From Pleomorphomonas sp. JP5 (GTDB taxonomy: Bacteria; Pseudomonadota; Alphaproteobacteria; Rhizobiales; Pleomorphomonadaceae), in the NCBI RefSeq assembly GCF_023721815.1, contig NZ_JAMDLI010000001.1, forward strand, positions 124,001 to 188,000: DNA of 64,000 nt, given 5' to 3'. The position numbers and the translations under genes were made by a program. The notes beneath the pieces are model-generated. The model was not told where the DNA came from and ran no database searches. It saw only the letters and a program-made list of their open reading frames with translations. Numbering within the stretch: position 1 is the stretch's first letter; each line of letters starts with the position of its first letter. This document shows, one piece after another, positions 54,034-62,115 of the stretch.

Positions 54034-54533
54034 GATCCCGCGTCCGGCGTAGCGCGCCCGAAACCCAGAAGGCGTCGACGATCCAGGGGGATGGAGAGGG
54101 ACTCGATTTCCGACGGCTCAACCTCGCGTAACAGCTCATCCATGGCGGCCAAGGCAACCTCTTCGGCTATCACCTGGTCATCGAACTCATCCATCGGCGA
54201 GAATAGCGAAGCGGTGCCATAGCGACCGCCGTCGTCCATTGATGCCACCACGAAGTCGACCTCGCCGGCCGGCAGCTCAAGCCGTAGCGTGACACCCTCT
54301 GGCGGCAACTTGATACCGCTGTCAGGTACGGCGACAATGGTCATGCACCAGGGCGTGACGACGACCGCGAAGCGGAAGCGGCCGAAGCGCCGGATCGGCG
54401 TCACCATGACGGCGAGCGCGGGATTGTGAACGGGAAGGGCCGACATGCGGTTGTCGGCCGCTCGCCAGAAGTCTCCGAGGCGGCAGACAAGTTTCTCGTC
54501 GTCGAGGTCGGACAGGAGCGCATCAGCGATCAT
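54030..54533 (-). CDS. hupJ: HybE/HupJ-family hydrogenase assembly chaperone
   Basis: A 167-residue protein in the HybE family. NPALAVMVTPIRRFGRFRFAVVVTPWCMTIVAVP with the conserved FxVVVTPWFM-like segment is the signature, and the C-terminal part is acidic. In rhizobia HupJ is needed for full activity of the uptake hydrogenase, and HybE acts as a chaperone before Tat export. It overlaps hupI by about ten bases and hupK by four. Confidence 0.85.
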   Translation of the reverse strand: MIADALLSDLDDEKLVCRLGDFWRAADNRMSALPVHNPALAVMVTPIRRFGRFRFAVVVTPWCMTIVAVPDSGIKLPPEGVTLRLELPAGEVDFVVASMDDGGRYGTASLFSPMDEFDDQVIAEEVALAAMDELLREVEPSEIESLSIPLDRRRLLGFGRATPDAGS

Positions 54534-54708
54534 CGTCGATCCTCATGAACCTGAGCTTGGATCCATCGCAGTTCGGGCAGTGCCAGTCCTCCGGCAATGC
54601 CTGAAAGGGTGTTCCGGGAGGCACCTGCGCCACGTCATCACCCTCGGCCGGATCATACACCGTCCAGCAGACGCCGCACTCCCAACGATCTTCCGGGGGA
54701 AAAGTCAT
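54523..54708 (-). CDS. hupI: Rubredoxin HupI
   Basis: A 61-residue rubredoxin. The iron ligands are in WECGVCWTVYDPAEGD and WHCPNCDGSKLRFM, two CxxC pairs around the usual Tyr-Asp-Pro core. In hydrogenase operons HupI/HoxR acts as an electron carrier that protects or helps to mature the hydrogenase under oxygen. It overlaps hupH by four bases and hupJ by eleven, so the unit is tightly coupled. Confidence 0.95.
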   Translation of the reverse strand: MTFPPEDRWECGVCWTVYDPAEGDDVAQVPPGTPFQALPEDWHCPNCDGSKLRFMRIDDDR

Positions 54709-55508
54709 TGGAAGTAAGCCTCGCCGATCTCGCGAAGACGAACGGCAGAGTCGCGAAAGTCCTCCACGGCCGCCTGCGCTGCGGTCGGCACATCTCCGAT
54801 CTCGATGGTATCGAGCAGGATGGCGTCCATGGCATTGAAGAACTGCACCGACCAGACGTTGTGTATGGCCGTTGCCTGGACGCGACAGCTGCCATATCCG
54901 CGCGACACGATTTTTATCGGACCGGTTCCTAGCCGATCGACCAGGAGGTCCAGATCCTCCGCCAGCATCGGCATCAGCGTCAGGGAAATGACGTGGTTGG
55001 GCTCGCCCGGCCGGTAGGCTTCGGCCCGGTCGGCGATTTCCGCCAACACCGCCGGCGCATTCATCACCCCGGCCGGCAGGGTCCCGAGATCGAGGTTCGG
55101 CAGTGTCATCGCCGCGGCGCGGCGAACCGCCTGCGGCACGGCTGATACCTCAGCATAATCGGCGATCATCGTGTGATCGGCGCCCAGGAAACGGACGCGC
55201 CAGAGGCCGGCAAAGACGCTCTCAACAATCTCGGCCACTACTCCGTCCGGAAGCGCTACCGTGGCCGCTACTTCGCCCTCGCCGAGAATCTCATTGAGCA
55301 GCAGCTTTTCGTCGTCGTTCAGAGGAGCGAAGTCGAACAGCAGGCCTGGCGCCGCCGCGGTCTGCCGTTCGAGTGCGGCGGCCATGTCCGGAAGAAGACG
55401 TGCGACACTAGGGCAGCGGGCAATCAGTGCCTCGGCGTCGGACGTCGCCAGGAAGGCGAGGGTACCGGTACCCGTGGTTCGGCCAGTTGTCGGGAGATCC
55501 GTCGTCAT
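54705..55508 (-). CDS. hupH: Hydrogenase expression protein HupH (HyaF family)
   Basis: A 267-residue protein of the HyaF/HupH family. PLNDDEKLLLNEILGEGEV and GLWRVRFLG in the middle and RGYGSCRVQATAIHNVWSVQFFNAMD in the C-terminal half are recognisable segments. The family is needed for processing of HupS/HupL in rhizobia, but its chemical role is unclear. It overlaps hupG by four bases and hupI by four. Placement after hupG and before hupI is that of the rhizobial operon. Confidence 0.88.
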   Translation of the reverse strand: MTTDLPTTGRTTGTGTLAFLATSDAEALIARCPSVARLLPDMAAALERQTAAAPGLLFDFAPLNDDEKLLLNEILGEGEVAATVALPDGVVAEIVESVFAGLWRVRFLGADHTMIADYAEVSAVPQAVRRAAAMTLPNLDLGTLPAGVMNAPAVLAEIADRAEAYRPGEPNHVISLTLMPMLAEDLDLLVDRLGTGPIKIVSRGYGSCRVQATAIHNVWSVQFFNAMDAILLDTIEIGDVPTAAQAAVEDFRDSAVRLREIGEAYFQ

Positions 55509-55945
55509 GCCTCGTCCCTCCGGGCATTCGTAGTCATCACGATGCGGTTTGGAGCGGCAAATGCCGGGGCATCCTCCCTGAGCGCCGCTCCGAGGCGGTC
55601 GAGATATTCGCCCCAGTCGCGAATGCGAGGCAACACGTCGAGCACCGTTTGACCACGCAATACGACCAACGAGGGAAGGACCTCGACCCGACAGCGCGCC
55701 TTCAGTGCCGCTTCGGCCGAAGAGGCGATCACGCCCGCGCGGAAGCGACCTTGGAAGGCGGACAGCAGCTCCGGCAGCACCACGGCAACGTCTCCGCTGT
55801 CGCTCCGCTGGTTGGGATCGCCGGTAAAGAACAACAGCGTGTGCTCCGGTTCGCCGGTGGCGGGTGCCAAGAAGGCGTCGAACGTATCGGCGTCGATGGT
55901 CGGCAAGCCGTGGCGGCTTGAGAGTGCGGCGATCAATGCGGACAT
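55505..55945 (-). CDS. hupG: Thioredoxin-like hydrogenase assembly protein HupG (HyaE family)
   Basis: A 146-residue HyaE/HupG protein with a thioredoxin-like fold that lacks the CxxC redox site. HTLLFFTGDPNQRSDSGDVAVVLPELLSAFQGRFRAG and EVLPSLVVLRGQTVLDVLPRIRDW are the family parts. It is thought to act as a chaperone for the Tat-exported small subunit HupS. It lies 10 bp after the glycosyltransferase gene, which separates it from hupF. Confidence 0.88.
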   Translation of the reverse strand: MSALIAALSSRHGLPTIDADTFDAFLAPATGEPEHTLLFFTGDPNQRSDSGDVAVVLPELLSAFQGRFRAGVIASSAEAALKARCRVEVLPSLVVLRGQTVLDVLPRIRDWGEYLDRLGAALREDAPAFAAPNRIVMTTNARRDEA

Positions 55946-55955
55946 GACTTTGACC

Positions 55956-56780
55956 TCACAGCCCCTTCAATCGAGCGACGACGTAGCGACCGAGGCCACG
56001 TGCCTGACGCCATGGCGTCAGGAGGTAGTTCTCGGCTGCGATTCCAAGGTCGCTTTCACCTTCGGTGTTGCGAAGCGTCGAAATCGTGGGAAAAAGGTCG
56101 GCCAAGGACTCAAGACGAACCCGCGTCCCCTTGATCCGGTTGGAAACGTTGCCCCCGTGGACGACCTGAAGCCAGGCCGGGCGCCCTTCGAGTTGCCGCA
56201 CCGGCGCCAGTCGGGCGATGTTGACGTGAATTTCGCCCCAAATGGTCCGGGCGTCGAGCGCCATTGGCTCCAGGAGCGAGGCGAAGGGATTTTTACGGTC
56301 GACGATCCGATAGAGACGCGGTGTGGTGCTGGCTGCCGAAAGGATCGCGCCATTTGGAAAGTTGAACACCTGGGCCGCGCCGGCTCGCGCCGCTTCGCGG
56401 AGCCGGGCGACATGGTCGACGGCCAGGATGTCGTCACTGTCGAGCCGAGTGGACAACAGCCAGTCGCTGTCGGCATATCGAGGCAGAACGCCGGGTATGA
56501 TCTCCGGCATCATGAAGCGATCGGTGAACTCGGCGTGAAATGGGAAAACCTTCTGAAGATCGCCGATGACCTGCTTGAATTCGGCTGGCGTCTCTCGATC
56601 GAAAAAGATCACCCAGTCGAAATCCGTTTCCGTCTGCTGTGCGACGCTCGGCAGGCAATAGTCGCGGAACAGGCGAACCCGATCGGCCAACCATCCCGGT
56701 TGCGAGCGGAGGTAGAGTTCCCGGCCTGGCGAAGGCACATTGAAGCGTGTTAGGAAAACATGCTTGATCCTGGCACTCAT
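55956..56780 (-). CDS. Putative rhamnosyl/glycosyltransferase inserted in the hup operon
   Basis: A 274-residue soluble protein with MSARIKHVFLTRFNVPSPG and FRDYCLPSVAQQTETDFDWVIFFDRETP, a GT-A-like N-terminus. RLDSDDILAVDHVARLR provides a DxD-type motif (D-S-D-D) for metal and sugar nucleotide. This fits the putative rhamnosyl transferase group found in capsule and exopolysaccharide loci. It has no recognised role in hydrogenase maturation. It lies between hupF and hupG on the same strand, with 93 bp before it and 10 bp after it. The operon is otherwise in canonical order, so insertion by transfer or domestication is likely. Coding style is not obviously different from its neighbours. Confidence 0.75.
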   Translation of the reverse strand: MSARIKHVFLTRFNVPSPGRELYLRSQPGWLADRVRLFRDYCLPSVAQQTETDFDWVIFFDRETPAEFKQVIGDLQKVFPFHAEFTDRFMMPEIIPGVLPRYADSDWLLSTRLDSDDILAVDHVARLREAARAGAAQVFNFPNGAILSAASTTPRLYRIVDRKNPFASLLEPMALDARTIWGEIHVNIARLAPVRQLEGRPAWLQVVHGGNVSNRIKGTRVRLESLADLFPTISTLRNTEGESDLGIAAENYLLTPWRQARGLGRYVVARLKGL

Positions 56781-56873
56781 ACTGGCTCGTCCTCGGTGCT
56801 TTACGGATACTGGACGGGAAGACTTGCCCGGCCGGCGCCCCTTGCTATCGTATGATTCCTGAGCTGAGCGCTC

Positions 56874-57167
56874 TCATTTCCTGAGATGCGCTGGCAGTTC
56901 CGGTTCGCGATCCATGAGATCGGCGAAAAGATGCTCGAAGGGACGCCCCTCCGCCGCTGCCGCGAGACCGTCGAGCGCACGACCGATCGTCTCTGCCTCT
57001 GCGTCGTCAAGCACGCGGATGGCGCTGTCGAGGTGTATGAGCAATCGGGCTCCAGGCGCCTGCCTGCCGACCAGCAGCGTCGAAACCCGCCGCGTCTCAC
57101 CGTGCCACTCGCAGAGAGCGGAAAAATCGTCGCCATCGACGACGGTCATTGGCAGACCAAGGCACAT
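56874..57167 (-). CDS. hupF: HypC-family hydrogenase chaperone HupF
   Basis: A 97-residue HypC paralogue with MCLGLPMTVVD at the N-terminus (Cys2 conserved) and a longer C-terminal extension than HypC. In rhizobia HupF works with the HupL precursor and protects it under oxygen. It is followed by 93 bp and the glycosyltransferase gene instead of directly by hupG. The gap between hupD and hupF is 12 bp. Confidence 0.92.
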   Translation of the reverse strand: MCLGLPMTVVDGDDFSALCEWHGETRRVSTLLVGRQAPGARLLIHLDSAIRVLDDAEAETIGRALDGLAAAAEGRPFEHLFADLMDREPELPAHLRK

Positions 57168-57179
57168 GGTTCGGCTCCC

Positions 57180-57743
57180 TCAGCCTGCGGCACGTGGCCG
57201 CTCATAGGCGGCCCGATCGATGTCGTTGGCAAGCAGGCCGCCCTCCGGAGGAAGGGAAACCGCGCGCCGAACTGGCGAAACGCCCCAGCCCGAGAGCATG
57301 TCGACCGCGAGAGCAATCGCCGGCTCGATGCTGGCGGCGACTGGAGCAGTCAATGGCCCGCCCCAATCTTCGAGGTCGAGCGGTTGGCAGCCGATCAGGG
57401 CGATGTCGCCGGGATAGTGCCCCATGAGATCTGCGGCGGAAAGAACTTCCTGAAAGCCGGTCTGATGCAGGCTCATCTTCTTGGCGCCGGTGAACTTCGG
57501 CACTTCATCGCCTCTCACCACCTTTAGCGTGCCGGGCTCAAGGCCATAATCGATGGCATCGAACACCAGCAGGCGCTCGGCCTCTGCCACATGATTGACG
57601 AGGTAGAGACCCTGCGTACCGCCGTCGAGCAAATCGACGCCATCGGCCATGGCGTAGAGCCGATGAAAGGCCTCGACGGCGCGTACGCCAAAGCCCTCGT
57701 CGGCCCATAGGATGTTGCCGATTCCCAGTACCAATACGGTCAT
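57180..57743 (-). CDS. hupD: Hydrogenase maturation protease HupD
   Basis: A 187-residue nickel-dependent endopeptidase that removes the C-terminal tail of HupL after the NiFe site is loaded. The nickel ligands E16 (GNILWADEGFGV), D62 (VFDAIDYG) and H93 (MSLHQTGF) match those known for HybD/HyaD. The start is at 57743 (MTVLVLGIGN); a longer frame overlaps hupC. It lies five bases downstream of hupC. Confidence 0.95.
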   Translation of the reverse strand: MTVLVLGIGNILWADEGFGVRAVEAFHRLYAMADGVDLLDGGTQGLYLVNHVAEAERLLVFDAIDYGLEPGTLKVVRGDEVPKFTGAKKMSLHQTGFQEVLSAADLMGHYPGDIALIGCQPLDLEDWGGPLTAPVAASIEPAIALAVDMLSGWGVSPVRRAVSLPPEGGLLANDIDRAAYERPRAAG

Positions 57744-57748
57744 GCCAC

Positions 57749-58480
57749 TCAGCCCTCGCGCTCGTCGCGGAACTGCCGCTCGCCGGAGATCATGGTGGAG
57801 ATCATGGTCTGGCGGCTCATGATGTCCTCTCGCACTGCGGCGTAGATATGGATCACGGCAAAAATGACGATGACCCACATGCCGAGATGATGCAGCGTGT
57901 GAACGTCCTGAGAGTTCGGCCAGATGTCGAATACCCAGCCGAAGACCTTGGCCTGCCAGCTGTCGCGACCGGTGCCTTCGGAGTAGAGCGCGAACCCGGT
58001 GATGATCATGCCAAGGTTGAACAGCGTGAACATCGCAAACATGGCCGTGTGGGCCAGCGGGTTGTGGCCAATATACTTGTAGGGTTCCTTTTCGAGGAAC
58101 AGGTACCAGCGCGCCTCGCGGACGACGCCCTTCCACCACGCCTTCTCCCAGACCGGCAAATAGAAGATCTGGCGGGAGTATTTGTTGCCCCAGAAGGACC
58201 AGAGGATGCGGGCAAGGAAGGCGACGGTCAGCACCTGCCCGGCGGCGAAATGGGCGAAACGGATATAGCCGAACAGGAAGCTGCCAGAAGCTTCGCCCGG
58301 CATGGTCGGCGGTGGCGAACCTATGAAATAGCCGGTCACCGCCAGAATGGTGATGCAGAGGGCGTTGCCCCAATGCCACAGGCGCACCGGCGCCTCGTAG
58401 ACATAGATGGACGGGCCGGCGACGATGACGTCGTCGGTGGCGTCCATCACGCCGGTGAGCATCTTCGCGTCATGTGCCAT
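57749..58480 (-). CDS. hupC: Ni/Fe-hydrogenase b-type cytochrome subunit
   Basis: A 243-residue diheme cytochrome b with four membrane helices that anchors the hydrogenase and passes electrons to the quinone pool. YEAPVRLWHWGNALCI contains the first heme His, RFAHFAAGQVL the second, and DVHTLHHLGMWVIVIFAVIHIYAAVRED the others. The start 58480 (MAHDAKMLTG) has GAGGGCAA upstream; a longer frame overlaps hupL. It sits between hupL and hupD, as is normal. Confidence 0.94.
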   Translation of the reverse strand: MAHDAKMLTGVMDATDDVIVAGPSIYVYEAPVRLWHWGNALCITILAVTGYFIGSPPPTMPGEASGSFLFGYIRFAHFAAGQVLTVAFLARILWSFWGNKYSRQIFYLPVWEKAWWKGVVREARWYLFLEKEPYKYIGHNPLAHTAMFAMFTLFNLGMIITGFALYSEGTGRDSWQAKVFGWVFDIWPNSQDVHTLHHLGMWVIVIFAVIHIYAAVREDIMSRQTMISTMISGERQFRDEREG

Positions 58481-58490
58481 CGCGTTGCCC

Positions 58491-60281
58491 TCAGCGGACG
58501 GTGACGGTTGCCATGTCCTGGCCATCTTCGCTCATCACATGGGTCGAGCAGGCGAGGCATGGGTCGAAGGAGTGCAGCGTCCTCAGGATTTCAAGCGGCT
58601 TTTCGGGATCGGCCATCGGCGTGTCGAGCAGGGCCGCCTCGAAGGCGCCGATGTTCCCCTCGGGGTCGCGCGGCGAGCCGTTCCAGGTGGTGGGAACAAC
58701 GGCCTGGTAGTTGTCGATCTTGCCGTCCTTGATCTTGATCCAATGGCCGAGCGCGCCACGAGGCGCTTCGGTAAAGCCGACGCCCTTCGCTTCCTTCGGC
58801 CAGGTGTCCGGCGTCCACTTGTCGGTGTTGGCGGTAGAAAGGTCGCCGGCTTTGATCGTGGCGACCAGCTTGTCCTGGAAGTAGCGCAGTTCGCGAGCCG
58901 CCCATTGGCACTCAAGCGCGCGCGCCGCCGTGCGGCCTAGGGTCGAGAACAGTGCGGTGAGCGGCAGGCCGAGGTCGGTGAGCAGCTTGTCGACCGGCTC
59001 CTTGAACTCGGCCTTTCCCTGGGCGTAACCGATGACATAGCGAGCGAGCGGACCCACTTCGACGGCGTGGCCCTTCCATCGGGGCGATTTGATGAAGGAG
59101 TATTTCGCTGCCTCGTCCAGCGCCTCGATGTTGGTCTTGGTCCCGCGTGCGTTGGGGCCGAGCTCGAAGTGCGGCTCGGTGACGCCGTCCCAGGGATGCA
59201 GACCCTTGGTCTCGTCGGGGTATTTGTACCAGGAGTGGGTGACGAACTCCTGCACCTCGTCCGGATTGCCAAGGTCGATCGGATGGATTTCGTCGAGCTT
59301 GCCGTTGAGAATGACGCCGCGCGGCAGCTTCAGCGAGGCTTCGGAATAGTCGTTGGCGTGCTCGGGGATGTCACCGTAGCTCATTACCGACGTCGACGAC
59401 AGGCCTCCGCCGTGCAGCCAGTCCTTGTAGAAGGAACCAATGGCCTTGAGGTCCGGCAAGTAGACCTGTTCGGTGAAGGCGATCGCCTGATCGATGATCG
59501 ATGAGACGAGGTTGAGCCGCTCCATGTTGATGGCGCCGACGGCACCTGTGCCGTCCACGTTGATCGGCGACGGAACGCCGCCCACCAGCCAGTTGGGGTG
59601 AGGGTTCTTGCCGCCGTAGATGGTGTGGATCTTGACGATTTCCTTCTGGAAATCGAGCGCTTCCAGGTAGTGGGCGACGGCCATCAGGTTGGCCTCGGGC
59701 GGCAGCTTGTAGGCGGCGTGCCCCCAGTAGCCGTTCTTGAACGGTCCGAGCTGCCCACTTTCCACGAACTTCTTGAGGCGCCCCTGCAGGTCGCGGAAAT
59801 AGCCGGGCGAAGAAAGCGGCCAATCGGAAATCGATTGGGCAAGCGCGCTAGTCGCCTTGGGGTCGGCCGATAGCGCCGACACCACGTCCACCCAGTCGAG
59901 GGCGTGCAGATGGTAGAAGTGGACGAGGTGATCGTGCACCTGCAGCGTCAGCTGCATGATGTTGCGGATGGAGTTGGCGTTCTCGGGGATGGCGATGCCA
60001 AGCGCGTCTTCGACGGCCCGTACCGATGTCAGGGCATGCGTACCCGTGCAGACGCCACAGATGCGCTCCGTGAAGGCCCAGGCATCGCGTGGATCCCGGC
60101 CCTTCAGGATAACCTCGATGCCCCGCCACATGGTGCCGGTGGAAACCGCGTTGCGGATGACGTTGTCGGCGTCGACGTTCACCTCGACGCGCATGTGGCC
60201 CTCGATGCGCGTCACCGGATCGACGACGATGCGACGGCCGGCATTATCGAGCTTGAAGCCGTTGGGGGTTTCGATACCCAT
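58491..60281 (-). CDS. hupL: [NiFe] uptake hydrogenase large subunit
   Basis: A 596-residue catalytic subunit. The NiFe cysteines are C75 and C78 in [20 protein letters not shown] and C575 and C578 in DPCLACSTH. The last 15 residues after H581 form the tail cut by Hup[11 protein letters not shown] is the usual N-terminal signature. With HupS it oxidises H2 at the periplasmic face of the membrane. It belongs to the group 1 membrane-bound, respiratory uptake hydrogenases by its operon type and C-terminal sequence. It follows hupS after 60 bp that contain a GC-rich hairpin, common in hupSL intergenic regions. Confidence 0.97.
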   Translation of the reverse strand: MGIETPNGFKLDNAGRRIVVDPVTRIEGHMRVEVNVDADNVIRNAVSTGTMWRGIEVILKGRDPRDAWAFTERICGVCTGTHALTSVRAVEDALGIAIPENANSIRNIMQLTLQVHDHLVHFYHLHALDWVDVVSALSADPKATSALAQSISDWPLSSPGYFRDLQGRLKKFVESGQLGPFKNGYWGHAAYKLPPEANLMAVAHYLEALDFQKEIVKIHTIYGGKNPHPNWLVGGVPSPINVDGTGAVGAINMERLNLVSSIIDQAIAFTEQVYLPDLKAIGSFYKDWLHGGGLSSTSVMSYGDIPEHANDYSEASLKLPRGVILNGKLDEIHPIDLGNPDEVQEFVTHSWYKYPDETKGLHPWDGVTEPHFELGPNARGTKTNIEALDEAAKYSFIKSPRWKGHAVEVGPLARYVIGYAQGKAEFKEPVDKLLTDLGLPLTALFSTLGRTAARALECQWAARELRYFQDKLVATIKAGDLSTANTDKWTPDTWPKEAKGVGFTEAPRGALGHWIKIKDGKIDNYQAVVPTTWNGSPRDPEGNIGAFEAALLDTPMADPEKPLEILRTLHSFDPCLACSTHVMSEDGQDMATVTVR

Positions 60282-60341
60282 GGAAAAGTGTCCCGTTCGT
60301 GAGAGGGCCGGCGGGGCGCTGGGCGCCCACGCGCCGGGCTG

Positions 60342-61439
60342 TTACTGCTGATCGTTGCGACGATGGGGATCGTGCTTGCTGGTGAGGCGTTTCACAGCCG
60401 TCGCGGCCGTGTGGACGGCGACGCCGCCGATCACCGCACCGGCCGCCAGCATCCCGATCTGATCGGCGGTCGCCTCGACGCCGAACTGCCGGATGGTGGT
60501 CAGTCGGTCGTAGAACGAGCCCTTGTCCCAGAAGCCGTCTTCCGAGCAGCCGATGCAGCCGTGACCCGACTGGATGGGGAAGGAGACCCCACCGTTCCAG
60601 CGGACTGTCGAGCAGGCGTTGTAGGTGGTCGGGCCCTTGCAGCCCACCTTGTAGAGGCAGTAGCCCTTGCGGGCGCTCTCGTCGTCCCAGCTTTCCACGA
60701 ACTGGCCGGCATCGAAATGCGGCCGGCGGTAGCATTTGTCGTGAATGCGCTGCGAATAGAACATCTTCGGCCGCCCCTGGCGGTCGAGCTCGGGCATTTT
60801 CCCGAAAGTCAGGATGTAGCTGATGACACCGGTCATCACCTCCGCGATCGGCGGACAGCCGGGCACCTTGATGATCGGCTTGTCGCGGATCACCTTGTCG
60901 ATCGGCACCGCCTGTGTCGGATTGGGCTTGGCCGCCTGCACGCAGCCCCAGGACGCACAGGCGCCCCAGGCGATTACCGCCATGGCGTCGCCGGCCATCT
61001 CCTTCAGCTTCTCGACAAACGGGCGGCCGCCGTCGATGCAGTACATGCCGTCTTCGTTGAGGGGCGGGTTGCCTTCCACGGCCAGGATATAGCCGCCTTT
61101 GTATTTCTCGCGGGTTTCCTGAAGGATCGCGTCGGCCTGATGTCCGGCAGCTGCCATCAGCGTGTCGTCATAGTCGAGCGAGATCATCGACAGGATGACG
61201 TCCTTGGCCAGCGGGTGCGCGGACCGAATGAAGCTTTCCGAGCAACAGGTGCATTCGAGGCCGTGCATCCAGATGACCGGTATGCGCGGCTTGGTCTCCA
61301 GCGCATGCGCCATCTGGGAGGCTGCTACCGGGCCAAGCCCGAGGCTGGCTGCGGTCAGATTGCAGAACTTGACAAAGCTCCGCCGCGTGATCCCCTGCCT
61401 CCGGATCACGTCGTAAAAGGTCTCGGTCGCCGAACCCAT
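60342..61439 (-). CDS. hupS: [NiFe] uptake hydrogenase small subunit
   Basis: A 365-residue subunit with a twin-arginine signal (RRSFVK at residues 19-24, cleavage after about A46). The proximal cluster segment [10 protein letters not shown] has extra cysteines beside the usual ones, as in many oxygen-tolerant group 1 enzymes. [39 protein letters not shown] and [13 protein letters not shown] are typical. C-terminal cluster cysteines are present in [11 protein letters not shown] and [16 protein letters not shown]-terminal membrane helix ([15 protein letters not shown]) anchors it. It needs the Tat system encoded by tatABC of this window. It starts the hup operon; its promoter region is shared divergently with the ArsC-like gene. 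Confidence 0.97.
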   Translation of the reverse strand: MGSATETFYDVIRRQGITRRSFVKFCNLTAASLGLGPVAASQMAHALETKPRIPVIWMHGLECTCCSESFIRSAHPLAKDVILSMISLDYDDTLMAAAGHQADAILQETREKYKGGYILAVEGNPPLNEDGMYCIDGGRPFVEKLKEMAGDAMAVIAWGACASWGCVQAAKPNPTQAVPIDKVIRDKPIIKVPGCPPIAEVMTGVISYILTFGKMPELDRQGRPKMFYSQRIHDKCYRRPHFDAGQFVESWDDESARKGYCLYKVGCKGPTTYNACSTVRWNGGVSFPIQSGHGCIGCSEDGFWDKGSFYDRLTTIRQFGVEATADQIGMLAAGAVIGGVAVHTAATAVKRLTSKHDPHRRNDQQ

Positions 61440-61570
61440 GCTGTTCCCCCGAAAAGCGAACCAATGCGCACGAACGGCCGCTCAAGCTCTGGAAAAGACA
61501 GCTTGCATCGCGACTCGAGAACATTAGCAATCGCTCACGCAGCCTAGTCTTCAGTTCAGAATCGGTCCAG

Positions 61571-61588
61571 ATCACAAATCGTAGTGAT
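61571..61588. promoter_or_regulatory. Inverted repeat ATCAC-N8-GTGAT between hupS and the ArsC-like gene
   Basis: ATCACAAATCGTAGTGAT contains 5-bp inverted arms with an 8-bp centre, inside the 289-bp divergent region. It could be an operator for hupS. No sigma-54 (-24/-12) or FNR box could be recognised upstream of hupS. Confidence 0.3.
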
Positions 61589-61728
61589 GGCAACGCGAGC
61601 CGGGTTTTCGTCGTTGGAATAAAGAGATAGTCTGGGTGCGGTGAGAAGGGGTAGGTGTCTTCGCGTATGAGGCCATACCCGCCATCGGCTCTAGAAAGAC
61701 GAGCCGAGTGCAACCAAGAGGTAGAGCG

Positions 61729-62100
61729 ATGCCCATTACCGTCTATGGAATCAAGAACTGCGACACCATGAAAAAGGCGTTTGCCTGGCTCGATCAGCAC
61801 GGCATCGCCTACAGCTTCCACGACTACAAAAAGGCAGGCATCGCTGCCGACAAGGTCTCGGACTGGATGTCGCGTGCCGGGGGATGGGAGCACGTCGTCA
61901 ACAAGAGCGGGCTCACGTTTCGCGGGCTGCCGGAAACCACCAAGGCTAGCCTCGACGATGAGCGCGCCATCGCCTTGATGGTCGAGAAGCCGACCATGAT
62001 CCGCCGCCCGATCATCGAGGCCGATGGTGGCAAGCTGATCATCGGCTTTTCGGAAGAGTCCTTTACGGCGAGCTTCGACCCGTCCAACCCTACGCCGTAA
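61729..62100 (+). CDS. Spx/ArsC-family protein (YffB-like)
   Basis: A 123-residue thioredoxin-fold protein beginning MPITVYGIKNCDTMKKAFAWL. A single Cys in NCDTMKKA replaces the usual redox pair, as in YffB and many ArsC-like proteins. RRPIIEADGGKLIIGFSEESF is the C-terminal block with the conserved Arg-Arg-Pro. It may be a glutathione-dependent reductase; arsenate reduction is not supported by any ars gene nearby. The start is ATG 61729, with GAGGTAGAG just upstream. It is divergent from hupS. Confidence 0.88.
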   Translation: MPITVYGIKNCDTMKKAFAWLDQHGIAYSFHDYKKAGIAADKVSDWMSRAGGWEHVVNKSGLTFRGLPETTKASLDDERAIALMVEKPTMIRRPIIEADGGKLIIGFSEESFTASFDPSNPTP

Positions 62101-62115
62101 GGAGCAAACCGGCAG

